From: JADGNZ01 sp963715895
GTDB taxonomy: Bacteria > Acidobacteriota > Thermoanaerobaculia > Gp7-AA8
NCBI GenBank assembly: GCA_963715895.1
Contig: OY970284.1
Span: 4,216,001-4,280,000, forward strand
Length of the DNA: 64,000 bases
Direction: 5' to 3'
In this document: piece after piece, positions 44,352-52,156 of the stretch
How the letters are laid out: every line of letters begins with the position of its first letter
Position numbering within the stretch: the first letter of the stretch is position 1
The notes under the pieces: generated by a model
What the model saw: the letters and a program-made list of their open reading frames with translations, nothing else
Told to the model about the DNA's origin: nothing
Databases searched by the model: none
Made by a program: the position numbers and the translations under genes

Positions 44352-44800
44352 TAGACAAGCATGACCAACCGCATGCACACGGCGCTGTCGGGGCAGGCGC
44401 CTCGCAGCTCGGCCGAGCCGAGAAGCTGCGGATGGATCTCGTCGCGGTCGATCGGTTTGAAGCCGCGTTTGGCGAAGTAGGGTTGGGCGGTCGTCGTCAG
44501 AAGATAGAACTCGCGGATGCCGCGCGAGGCCAGTCGGTCGAGGAGCTGACGGACGATGCGCCGCCCGATGCCAAGGCTGCGATGCGAGCCGGCAACAGCG
44601 ACGGAGCGGATGAGCGCCGCGTACTTCTGTGCCTCGGCACCGCCACAGCCGACGATGTCGTCTCCATCGCGCGCGACGATGAATGTCTTCCAATGATCGT
44701 CGATGCCATCCGTCGGCAGATCGTTGGCGACGAGGAGTTGTTTGATGACAGGGATGTCGTCGGCGGTTGCGCCGCTGATGATGATCTCTCCGTCGCTCAT
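44351..44800 (-). CDS. ArsN2-like GNAT acetyltransferase
   Basis: ~149 residues. IRSVAVAGSHRSLGIGRRIV is the acetyl-CoA motif; FYLLTTTAQPYFAKRGFKPIDRDEI and ELRGACPDSAVCM are characteristic of ArsN2, found near arsenic-resistance genes. Here there is no ars operon alongside, so arsenic modification is possible but not shown. Start at MSDGEI. Confidence 0.85.
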   Translation of the reverse strand: MSDGEIIISGATADDIPVIKQLLVANDLPTDGIDDHWKTFIVARDGDDIVGCGGAEAQKYAALIRSVAVAGSHRSLGIGRRIVRQLLDRLASRGIREFYLLTTTAQPYFAKRGFKPIDRDEIHPQLLGSAELRGACPDSAVCMRLVMLV

Positions 44801-44955
44801 GGCAGCGAGGATAGCAATGAGCCTCGCCAGTGTCACGGAGGCCGGCACGGCCGGCGGCGCTGGTTGCCCAAGGCTCGGCCTCCATCTTCGTTCTATCGCT
44901 CTGCCGCGCAGACTCCCAGGAATGACCGTAACTGCGTGGTGTTCTCTCGCAAGGC

Positions 44956-46833
44956 ATGCGCCGCTTCGCCCTCTCCGCGCTCGTGCTTCTCGCCTCCGTG
45001 GCGCATGCCCAATTCGTCCCGCCAGTCCTCAAGGGCGTCAAAGGCGACGGCACGCCTCGTCAGACTAACGGCCCTATCTCCTTCCCCGCCGTCGATGAAA
45101 CGTGGCTCCGGGCACGCTCGAAACACTTCGTTTTCGTCAGCAGCGCCGATGAGAGACGGACGCGGGCCGTGGCCGCCGAGCTCGAGACGCTGGCTTCCGC
45201 GCTGACGCAGGTCGACTCCACCTTCAGCGCGCCGTCAGCCACGCCGACGCTGGTCATTCTTTTCACCCGGCGCCGGGAGAGCCAGCCGTATTTCGACATG
45301 CTTTTGAACCGGCGCGACGCCAACGCCAGCGGCGTCTTCGTTTCTATGCGCGATGGCGGCGCGATGTTGATCAACGACGGCTACAGTTGGCGCGGCGGCG
45401 ACCGCGCGCCGCTGCACGAGCTCATCCACTACCTCATGCAATCGGGCGATGCCAAGGCGCCGCTCTGGCTCGAGGAAGGAATCGCCGAGTACTTCAGCAA
45501 TGCCACCATCCGTTCGCGATCGATCTCCGCCGGCGAGCCGATGGCGAACCACATCTCCGTCCTCCGGCAGCGCGCGCGCATTCCGCTGGCGCAGCTCTTC
45601 GCCACGGTGCGCGAATCCGACATCTACAACGGCTCCAGCGGTCAGGCCACCTTCTACGCCGAGAGCTGGGCCATCGTCGACTGGCTGGTGCGCACGTCGG
45701 CCAGCAACGGCGCCGACTTCTACGCCTTCGTTCACGACGTCTCGCACGGCGCAGCCGTCGAAACGGCGCTGCAGGCTCGTTTCCACCGCACACTGCGCGA
45801 CGTCGACTGGGCCCTTTCCCGCTACTTGGCGCCGCAGCGAGCGGAATGGGCCATCACGCTCAGCGTCCCGGCGAGCGACACCTCGGTCACCGTCGCTCCG
45901 ATCGATCGCGCCACGACTCTCTACGAGCTCGGTCATTTTCTGTCGGCGTTTGCGGAGCTATCCGCCGATGCCGAGCGGCACTTCCGCGCGGCGCTCGATG
46001 CCGATCCGAAACACGCGCGCGCGCTCGCCGGCCTGGGCAGCCTACGCGCTTCCGAAGCGAAGTACGCGGAGGCCATGCCGCTATTCGAACAAGCCGTCGC
46101 GGCCGATCCGAACGATGTGCAGGTCGTGCTTGCCTACGCCGAAGCGTTGATGCAGGACCAGATCGGCGCGCTGGCGCAGAGCTCCGATACCACCGACGAC
46201 GACGTGACCCGTTTCCGCAAAGCGCGCACGCTGGTCGAGGGAGCGTTGAAACATCGAGGCGACACCGGCTTTCCCACCGGCCGCGCGATCGGCGACCTCG
46301 GCACGACCTACAGCGTCGAGGACGACGTTGCGCCGGGAATCTCCGCTCTCGAAGAAGCATGCAAGCTTCTCCCCTCCCGCACCGATTTCGCCCTTCACCT
46401 GCTGGCCATGTATCGGCGCGCCGGCGACCGCACCAAAGCCGATCCGCTCTTCGCCCGGCTCGACGCGACCGGAAATCCGCAGGTGTCTTTCGCCGCCCGC
46501 TCCGTCGTCGTCCGCGCCGAGCTGGCCCGGGCAAACGCCTTCACCCGCGAACAGCATCTTGACGAAGCGGCCGCCATCATTCGCGAGCTGGCCGCGAACA
46601 CCGCCGATGCCGACGCCCGTCGAACCTTCGACAAACAGGCCGCCGAACTGACTCGCGTCGCCGCGCAGAACCGCCAGATCGCGAGCTACAACAAGATCGT
46701 CGCTCAGGTAAACGCCGGCCGCTATCGCGAAGCGATCAAGGCCGTGGCGGAGTTTCTCAACACCGCCACCGACCCCGACATCGTCCGCGACGCGAAGAAG
46801 CTGCAGAAAGAGCTCGCGGAATGGAGACCGTAA
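44956..46833 (+). CDS. Secreted DUF1570/peptidase-MA-like TPR protein
   Basis: 625 residues with a signal peptide (MRRFALSALVLLASVAHAQ). APLHELIHYLMQS supplies HExxH and WLEEGIAEYFSN the downstream glutamate: gluzincin/peptidase MA-like (DUF1570). From ~residue 330, TPR-like helices (AERHFRAALDADPKHARALAGLGSL). It could be a periplasmic metalloprotease with a protein-binding tail. Confidence 0.88.
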   Translation: MRRFALSALVLLASVAHAQFVPPVLKGVKGDGTPRQTNGPISFPAVDETWLRARSKHFVFVSSADERRTRAVAAELETLASALTQVDSTFSAPSATPTLVILFTRRRESQPYFDMLLNRRDANASGVFVSMRDGGAMLINDGYSWRGGDRAPLHELIHYLMQSGDAKAPLWLEEGIAEYFSNATIRSRSISAGEPMANHISVLRQRARIPLAQLFATVRESDIYNGSSGQATFYAESWAIVDWLVRTSASNGADFYAFVHDVSHGAAVETALQARFHRTLRDVDWALSRYLAPQRAEWAITLSVPASDTSVTVAPIDRATTLYELGHFLSAFAELSADAERHFRAALDADPKHARALAGLGSLRASEAKYAEAMPLFEQAVAADPNDVQVVLAYAEALMQDQIGALAQSSDTTDDDVTRFRKARTLVEGALKHRGDTGFPTGRAIGDLGTTYSVEDDVAPGISALEEACKLLPSRTDFALHLLAMYRRAGDRTKADPLFARLDATGNPQVSFAARSVVVRAELARANAFTREQHLDEAAAIIRELAANTADADARRTFDKQAAELTRVAAQNRQIASYNKIVAQVNAGRYREAIKAVAEFLNTATDPDIVRDAKKLQKELAEWRP

Positions 46834-46839
46834 GCGGAG

Positions 46840-46945
46840 TTACGCAGTCTCGGAGTTACGCGGTCTCGGAGTTGCGCGGTCTCGCGGTGTTTGGTCGATT
46901 GGACACCCCGAGACCGCGAGACCGCGTAACCTCCCGACCACGTCT
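46840..46945. repeat. GGTCTCGG/GTTACGCGG-word hairpin
   Basis: Left side repeats GGAGTTACGCGGTCTCGG and GTTGCGCGGTCTCGCGGTGT; right side carries ACACCCCGAGACCGCGAGACC. A fourth word class, whose GTTGCGCGGTCTCGCGGTGT is also the outer arm of the repeat near 49030. Confidence 0.8.
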
Positions 46946-46984
46946 TCGGGAATGAGTGGCGACCACAACACGTATTCGACGGCA

Positions 46985-48136
46985 ATGCGCCTCTGTGAGC
47001 TCCGCAACCTCCACCTCGTCACATACGAGAACGGCATGCGGCTGCAGCAGAAACTCGTGGAGTTGCGGCAGGAAGAAACGATTCCCGATCAGCTCCTCCT
47101 TCTCGAGCATCCTCCCGTCATCACCCTCGGACGCGGCGGCGACGTACGCAATCTCCTCGCTCCCACGTCGACGCTTGCATCCGAGCGCGTTCGGTTCTAC
47201 GAGACTACCCGCGGCGGAGACATCACCTATCACGGACCCGGCCAGCTCGTCGGCTACCCGATCGTCCACCTCGGCGAGGGCAACCGCGACGTCCGCAAGT
47301 ACGTGACGAAACTCGAGGAAGTGCTGATCCGCACCGTCGCTCACTACGGCATCACCGCGGAGCGGGCCGAGGGGAAACGAGGGATCTGGGTTGGCAACCA
47401 CAAGATCGCCGCCATCGGCGTCCGCATCGCGCGATGGGTGACTTCGCACGGCTTCGCCTTGAACGTGTCGACGAACCTCGATCACTTCCGCCTCATCACG
47501 CCGTGCGGGCTGCATGGCACCGGCGTCACATCGATCGCGCAACTCGCGGGGCGCGACGTCGCCATCGCCGAAGTGCGCACCATCGTCGCCGGAAAGTTCG
47601 CGGAAGTCTTCGAGCGTGATGTCGTACCGCGCGCGGAGAGCATGCGCCTGGTCAAAGTCATCGTCCACGACGGCGAACGCGTTCTCATCCTTCATCGCCG
47701 TCCTGAGCGTGGCAACTTCTGGCAACCGATCACAGGATCGATCGAAGAGGGAGAGCTGCCCGCTGACACCGCGCGCCGCGAACTGGCCGAAGAAACAGGG
47801 CACGACGGGCAGCCCGAGGCGATCGATCTCGTGCAATCGTTCATGATCGAGTCGCACTTCCTGGAAGCGAAATATCCCCCTCCGATCATCGCCCACGAAA
47901 CCGCCTTCGTCTTCGAGCTCCCTCCCGGCTCGTCGATCCGCATGGACGCCGAAGAACACGACACCTACGGCTGGTTCTCATTCGCCGAGGCATATGAAAA
48001 GATCCGCTGGACCGACGACCGCGAGGCGTTGGAGAAGGTGGAGAAAGGGTTACTGGGTTGCAAGGTTGCTGCGTTGCTGGACGAAGACGTCACCGCAGCA
48101 ACTCAGCAACCCAGCAACCAGGTAACCCCCACATGA
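46985..48136 (+). CDS. lipB: LipB octanoyltransferase fused to a Nudix hydrolase domain
   Basis: ~383 residues. N-terminal LipB: VITLGRGGDV, RGGDITYHGPGQLVGYPIVHL, GIWVGNHKIAAIGVRI (catalytic Lys) and TPCGLHGTGVTSI (catalytic Cys); it transfers octanoate from acyl carrier protein to lipoyl domains. From ~residue 220 a Nudix domain, with the box GSIEEGELPADTARRELAEETG intact. The last ~28 residues (GLLGCKVAALLDEDV, TQQPSNQVTP) are encoded by a hairpin repeat and are probably not functional. ATG 46952 is an alternative start. The stop overlaps lipA (ATGA). Confidence 0.93.
   Translation: MRLCELRNLHLVTYENGMRLQQKLVELRQEETIPDQLLLLEHPPVITLGRGGDVRNLLAPTSTLASERVRFYETTRGGDITYHGPGQLVGYPIVHLGEGNRDVRKYVTKLEEVLIRTVAHYGITAERAEGKRGIWVGNHKIAAIGVRIARWVTSHGFALNVSTNLDHFRLITPCGLHGTGVTSIAQLAGRDVAIAEVRTIVAGKFAEVFERDVVPRAESMRLVKVIVHDGERVLILHRRPERGNFWQPITGSIEEGELPADTARRELAEETGHDGQPEAIDLVQSFMIESHFLEAKYPPPIIAHETAFVFELPPGSSIRMDAEEHDTYGWFSFAEAYEKIRWTDDREALEKVEKGLLGCKVAALLDEDVTAATQQPSNQVTPT
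48047..48128. repeat. GTTGCTGGG-class hairpin covering the end of the LipB-Nudix gene
   Basis: Left arm GGGTTACTGGGTTGCAAGGT, right arm ends CAACCAGGTAACCC; the arms pair over ~32 bp with a few mismatches. The reading frame runs through it, extending the protein, and the lipA start follows five bases later. Confidence 0.85.
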
Positions 48137-49029
48137 CCGCCCCCGAAGCAAAACCCGCTCCCATCAACCGCCGCGCCGGCTATCGTCCGGAATGGTTGAA
48201 GATCCGCGTGCCCGGCGATCTTTCGCAGCTTCCGGTCTCCAAGCTGATGAACGACCTGGCGCTCAATACCGTCTGCCAGGAAGCGCGCTGCCCGAACATT
48301 TTCGAGTGCTGGAGCGCCGGCACCGCCACCTTCATGATCCTCGGCGACATCTGCACGCGCCGCTGCACCTTCTGCGCGGTCGGAAAAGGAAAGCCGCTCA
48401 CGCCCGATGCCGGCGAGCCTCGGCGAGTGGCCGAGGCGGTGGCGAAGATGGGCGTGCACCACGCCGTCATCACTATGGTCAATCGCGACGACATGCCCGA
48501 CGGCGGCGCCGAACATCTCGCGCAAACCGTCCGCGCTGTCCGCGGAGAGACCGGGGCCGCGGTCGAGGTGCTGATCTCCGACCTCGAAGGCAACCGCGAA
48601 GCACTCCGCGCGGTCATCGCTTCCGCCCCTGAGGTGCTCGGGCACAACGTCGAGACCGTCCCGCGGCTCTACCCGGCCGTACGCCCCGTTGCAAAGTATC
48701 AACGTTCGCTCGACGTGCTGCGATGGGCTTCCGAAGAGCGCGGCTCCAGCATGTTGACTAAGTCGTCGCTCATGCTCGGCCTCGGCGAATCGGAGGACGA
48801 AGTGCTGGCCGTTGCCGGCGACCTCCGCAATGCCGGTGTCGACATCGTCACTTTCGGCCAATACCTGGCACCGACCGGCAACCACCATCCCGTGCGCCGC
48901 TACTACACCCCCGATGAGTTCACGGCGCTCGGCGTAACCGTGAAGGCGATGGGATTCCATCACGTCGAATCGGCGCCGCTGGTGAGGAGCTCGTACATGG
49001 CGCACCGTGCCCTGGAGGTTTCGAAGTAG
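48133..49029 (+). CDS. lipA: Lipoyl synthase
   Basis: 298 residues. Auxiliary cluster cysteines in CQEARCPNIFECW and the radical-SAM motif CTRRCTFCAVGKG are intact; VTFGQYLAPTGNHHPVRRY and a C-terminal SSYMA complete the family pattern. It inserts two sulfur atoms into octanoyl groups attached by LipB. ATG overlaps the lipB stop. Confidence 0.97.
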   Translation: MTAPEAKPAPINRRAGYRPEWLKIRVPGDLSQLPVSKLMNDLALNTVCQEARCPNIFECWSAGTATFMILGDICTRRCTFCAVGKGKPLTPDAGEPRRVAEAVAKMGVHHAVITMVNRDDMPDGGAEHLAQTVRAVRGETGAAVEVLISDLEGNREALRAVIASAPEVLGHNVETVPRLYPAVRPVAKYQRSLDVLRWASEERGSSMLTKSSLMLGLGESEDEVLAVAGDLRNAGVDIVTFGQYLAPTGNHHPVRRYYTPDEFTALGVTVKAMGFHHVESAPLVRSSYMAHRALEVSK

Positions 49030-49206
49030 CGCGGTTGCGCGGTCTCGCGGTGTGTGGCTGCAAAGTTGCTGAGTTGCTTGGTTGCTGAGTTGCTTGGCGA
49101 GCGCGAAAACTCTTGAGTGACTTCACAACCAAGCAACCCTGTAACCAAGCAACCCTGCAACCTGGTAACCCAGCAACCACACACCGCGAGACCCCGAGAC
49201 CCCGTA
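49030..49206. repeat. Nested hairpin of two word classes after lipA
   Basis: Outer arms GGTCTCGCGGTGTGTGG (49041-49057) and its exact complement (49177-49193). Inside, GTTGCTTGGTTGCTGAG words pair with CCAAGCAACC words. A hairpin of one class sits within a hairpin of another. Confidence 0.85.
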
Positions 49207-49221
49207 TACAATCCCGCCCCG

Positions 49222-49500
49222 ATGCCTCGGGTCATTTTCGTCGATGAAGGAAAGGCGGCGGAGTTTCCCGCGGGATCGACGCTCCTCTCCTGCGCCGGCG
49301 AGATGGGTGTGCGGGTCAGCCATGTCTGCGGCGGCGACGGTGCGTGCGGGACGTGCAGAGTGGAAGTCATCGACGGGTGGGACAATCTCACGCAGCCGAC
49401 ACCCGATGAGACGTACAAAGAGCTCGAAGCGCCGTACCGGCTATCCTGCCAGTCGAAGCTGATCGGTGATGTGATTTTGAAAGTGGCGAAGATAGAGTAA
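49222..49500 (+). CDS. 2Fe-2S ferredoxin
   Basis: 92 residues. VCGGDGACGTCRVEV plus a distal Cys in YRLSCQSK give the plant-type [2Fe-2S] ligands (CxxxxCxxC...C). Start ATG 49222 after the hairpin; the longer upstream frame only translates the repeat. Possible electron donor for lipoyl synthase next door (inference). Confidence 0.93.
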   Translation: MPRVIFVDEGKAAEFPAGSTLLSCAGEMGVRVSHVCGGDGACGTCRVEVIDGWDNLTQPTPDETYKELEAPYRLSCQSKLIGDVILKVAKIE

Positions 49501-49508
49501 AGACAGTT

Positions 49509-49566
49509 GTCGGTTATCGGTTGTCTGTCGCCGGGATCTCGCCGCCGCCGACAACCGATAACCGAC
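49509..49566. repeat. GTTGTCGG-class hairpin after the ferredoxin gene
   Basis: GTCGGTTATCGGTTGTC at 49509-49525 pairs perfectly with GACAACCGATAACCGAC at 49550-49566; loop ~24 bp, about ten bases after the ferredoxin stop. Confidence 0.85.
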
Positions 49567-49585
49567 TTCCGATAACGAGGCACGA

Positions 49586-50095
49586 ATGACGACCATCGAG
49601 GCAACTCCGGCAATCCTCACCAACCAGCAGCTCAACACCCTCTTTCAGTACACCATCGAGGCATACAAGACCTTCGAGAAGCTGGCGGAGAATCTGCCGA
49701 ATCCGCTGACCGCGAACATGTTCAAGCAGTTCGCCGCCGACGAGCGCGCGGCTCGCGATCTGATCGAGATGAAGATCGCCGCCACCGGCAGCGCCCGCAG
49801 CCGGGTGACGCTGGCCAATGACCTGGCCTTTCAGGACATCCTGGAAGGCGATCTCTCCTTTCGCGAGACGACCGAGTTCCTCATCGCCCGCGAGCGGACC
49901 ATGGAGCGCAAGATGGCCGAGCTCGGCCGCGGCGCCACCGTGATCGACCGCGGTTTCGTCGTCTATCTGGGCGCAGCAAAACGCTCCCACATCGTCGAGC
50001 TGGAGCGCGAGCTGGAATTGACGAAGCTCGACCGCGATTGGTTCAAGCGCGAGGACGCAGAAGCGCGCCTCGTCCGCGGACCAACCACCCCATGA
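49586..50095 (+). CDS. Ferritin-like helical protein
   Basis: 169 residues, almost entirely helical. LNTLFQYTIEAYKTFEKLAE and FKQFAADERAARDLIEM have the Glu/His-bearing spacing of a ferritin-like four-helix bundle; FRETTEFLIARERTMERKMAEL follows. Neighbouring Fe-S genes support an iron role. The exact diiron ligands cannot be settled by eye. The stop overlaps the next gene (ATGA). Confidence 0.75.
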   Translation: MTTIEATPAILTNQQLNTLFQYTIEAYKTFEKLAENLPNPLTANMFKQFAADERAARDLIEMKIAATGSARSRVTLANDLAFQDILEGDLSFRETTEFLIARERTMERKMAELGRGATVIDRGFVVYLGAAKRSHIVELERELELTKLDRDWFKREDAEARLVRGPTTP

Positions 50096-50379
50096 ACCTC
50101 TCCATCACCCAGACAGCGGCCCAGCACCTCCAGCGCGAGCTCGACGGACGCATCCTCCGGATCGCCTTCACCACCGGCTGCGGCGGCAGCGGCTACCGCC
50201 TGGCCTATGCCGCCGAACCCATCGACGGCGACGAGATCATCGACGTCAGCGGCATTCCTGTCGCCCTCGACAACATGTCCGCCTCCCGTCTCGACGGCGC
50301 CGTCATCGAATACGACGCGGACGATGAAGGCTACCTGCTCGATCACCCCGACGCGGTCAGCGCCGTCTGGTGCGGGTAA
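50092..50379 (+). CDS. HesB/IscA-like protein lacking the CGC tail
   Basis: 95 residues starting ATG 50092, coupled to the preceding gene. MNLSITQTAAQHLQRELDG, FTTGCGGSGYRLAYA and IPVALDNMSASRLDGAVIEYD follow the HesB/IscA fold. The first Cys (TTGCGGSGY) is kept, but the usual C-terminal CGC is replaced by ...AVWCG at the very end. Probably an Fe-S carrier variant. Confidence 0.75.
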   Translation: MNLSITQTAAQHLQRELDGRILRIAFTTGCGGSGYRLAYAAEPIDGDEIIDVSGIPVALDNMSASRLDGAVIEYDADDEGYLLDHPDAVSAVWCG

Positions 50380-50432
50380 CGGTGGTGGCGCAGACAACGC
50401 GCAAAGCGCATACTTAGCCCAGTGGAGGCGTT

Positions 50433-50660
50433 ATGAAGATCCGTAAAATTTTATCCGCGGCGTTGGTCGTCACATCGATGGCGTTCGCCATCCCCGCCCA
50501 GGCCGGTCACTGTATGAAACAGCAGTTGGCTTGCTGCAAGGACCACAAGGCCTGCAAGACAGACCACATGGACTGCTGCAAGAAGAGCGGCGGCAAGCAG
50601 TCCTGCTCGCACAAAGACGACTGCTGCAGCAAGGAATGCGGCACCCACGAGAAGAGCTGA
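50433..50660 (+). CDS. Secreted cysteine-rich small protein
   Basis: 75 residues. Strong GGAGG before the ATG and a signal peptide MKIRKILSAALVVTSMAFAI-PAQA. The ~50-residue mature part has 12 Cys and 5 His with many Lys: CMKQQLACC, CKTDHMDCC, CSHKDDCCSKECG. Such spacing suggests metal (Cu, Zn, Ag) binding or a disulfide-rich peptide. Family not recognised. Confidence 0.72.
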   Translation: MKIRKILSAALVVTSMAFAIPAQAGHCMKQQLACCKDHKACKTDHMDCCKKSGGKQSCSHKDDCCSKECGTHEKS

Positions 50661-50692
50661 CCAACGGCTTCCGCCGTTTTCCAGGTTTCGCG

Positions 50693-50716
50693 CGAACCGA
50701 TAACCGACAACGCGCG
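50693..50716. repeat. Half copy of the GTTGTCGG repeat at the hemB stop
   Basis: GAACCGATAACCGACAACGCG runs straight into the hemB stop codon (TCA on the plus strand, 50717). A right arm without its left partner, like the copy beside TetR. Confidence 0.7.
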
Positions 50717-51739
50717 TCAGCGCTGCGAGGCAAACTCCAGCGCGTGGTACGTGATGATCAGATCGGCCCCCGCACGCTTGATCGACGTCAGGATCTCGTT
50801 CATCACCCGCGGACCGTCGATCCAGCCACGCTCGGCCGCGGCCTTGACCATCGAATATTCGCCGCTGACGTTGTACGCCGCCACCGGCAGGTCGAAGTTC
50901 TCGCGCGCGGCCCGGATCACGTCCAGGTACGACAGCGCCGGCTTGACCATGATCATGTCGGCCCCTTCTTCCACGTCGAGCTCCATCTCCCGGATGGCCT
51001 CCCGGATATTGGCCGGATCCATCTGATAGCTGCGGCGATCACCGAATTGCGGAGCCGATTCCGCGGCCTCACGGAACGGTCCGTAGAAGCCGGACGCGTA
51101 CTTGGCCGAGTAAGCCATGATCCCCACCTCGGTCAATCCCGCGTCATCAAGCGCGTCGCGGATCGCGCCGACGCGGCCGTCCATCATGTCCGACGGCGCC
51201 ACGAAATCAGCGCCGGCGGCGGCGAACGAGAGAGCCTGTTTCGCCAGCAGCGGAAGGGTCTCGTCATTGTCGACGTCCGCCACGCCGTTGCGCTCGATGA
51301 TGACACCGCAATGCCCGTGGTCGGTGTACTCGCAAAGGCATACATCGGCCATCACCGCCAGTTGCGGCACAGCGCGCTTGATAGCCTCGATGCCCGCCTG
51401 CACCGGCCCCGCGGGATCCCACGAAGCCGAACCGATGGCATCTTTGTACTCGGGAAGTCCGAAGAGGAGGACGGCGCGGATGCCGAGATCGTAGGCGCGG
51501 CGCGCCTCCTCAGCGGCCTCGCGAGCGCGAAGCTGCCAGACGCCGGGCATCGACCCGATCTGCACCTTCGGCCTCGAGTCAGGCACGACGAAGAGCGGAT
51601 AGATGAGGTCCTCGGGGCGCACGACCGTCTCTCGTACCAGGGAACGGATCGCTTCCGTACGGCGCAGGCGCCGCGGCCGCCGGACCTGAGCGTCAGTGAT
51701 GGTGTCAGTCGGGTGGATCGACGTCGCTATCGTAGTCAT
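50717..51739 (-). CDS. hemB: Delta-aminolevulinic acid dehydratase (porphobilinogen synthase)
   Basis: 340 residues, full length. VMADVCLCEYTDHGHCG is the three-Cys zinc site; FVAPSDMMDGRVGAIRDAL, AYSAKYASGFYGPFR and MIMVKPALSYLD carry the two active-site lysines. It condenses two 5-aminolevulinate molecules in heme synthesis. Start at MTTIATSIHP; a longer frame upstream overlaps the zinc-finger gene and is not supported. Confidence 0.97.
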   Translation of the reverse strand: MTTIATSIHPTDTITDAQVRRPRRLRRTEAIRSLVRETVVRPEDLIYPLFVVPDSRPKVQIGSMPGVWQLRAREAAEEARRAYDLGIRAVLLFGLPEYKDAIGSASWDPAGPVQAGIEAIKRAVPQLAVMADVCLCEYTDHGHCGVIIERNGVADVDNDETLPLLAKQALSFAAAGADFVAPSDMMDGRVGAIRDALDDAGLTEVGIMAYSAKYASGFYGPFREAAESAPQFGDRRSYQMDPANIREAIREMELDVEEGADMIMVKPALSYLDVIRAARENFDLPVAAYNVSGEYSMVKAAAERGWIDGPRVMNEILTSIKRAGADLIITYHALEFASQR

Positions 51740-51911
51740 CGCTGTCTCCGTAGAAAAAGGCCCGGGCACACTCGGAGGAGCAGAATCGCCGTCCTGTAGC
51801 CCGGTAGACGCAGTCGGCGCAGAAGCGCTTCCCGCACGTGGGGCAATGCTCGAGGATGGCACTCTCCTCGGGGTCGCCACACCGGATGCAGTTCCGCCCT
51901 TCGTCGGACAT
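51705..51911 (-). CDS. Small treble-clef zinc-binding protein overlapping hemB
   Basis: 68 residues: NCIRCG, HCPTCGKRFCADCVY and GRRFCSSECARAFF place eight to nine cysteines for two zinc sites, followed by an acidic tail DSDDYDSDVDPPD. It overlaps the hemB start by 35 bp in another frame, an unusually deep overlap that suggests coupled expression. Function unknown. Confidence 0.75.
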   Translation of the reverse strand: MSDEGRNCIRCGDPEESAILEHCPTCGKRFCADCVYRATGRRFCSSECARAFFYGDSDDYDSDVDPPD

Positions 51912-51982
51912 TTCAACGCCCCGCGCCGGCGAAATTTTCCGCGCCGCGCGACGTTGAGTATATCCTCCGACCCCACCCCCCT

Positions 51983-52060
51983 GGCGGTGTAGCTCAGTTT
52001 GGTTAGAGCGGGCGTCTCATAAGCGCTAGGTCACTGGTTCGACTCCAGTCACCGCCACCA
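51983..52060 (+). tRNA. tRNA-Met (anticodon CAT)
   Basis: Acceptor stem GGCGGTG/CACCGCC fully paired, D-arm GCTC...GAGC, anticodon stem GGCGT/GCGCT with loop CTCATAA, T-arm ACTGG-TTCGACT-CCAGT, encoded CCA at 52058-52060. The paired first base makes it elongator Met (or a tRNA-Ile2 substrate of TilS), not initiator. Confidence 0.95.
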
Positions 52061-52156
52061 AAAACCTTCCTTACACCGCCTGCTTGCCATGGGCAGAGGT
52101 AGGGAAATGGTCGCATCGAGACTCTCCTATTAGTAGGCCACCGAGGAGGAATCAAC

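Noticed and set aside
44351..44800. Arsenic-resistance operon
   Set aside because: Only an ArsN2-like acetyltransferase is present; no arsR, arsC or transporter nearby.
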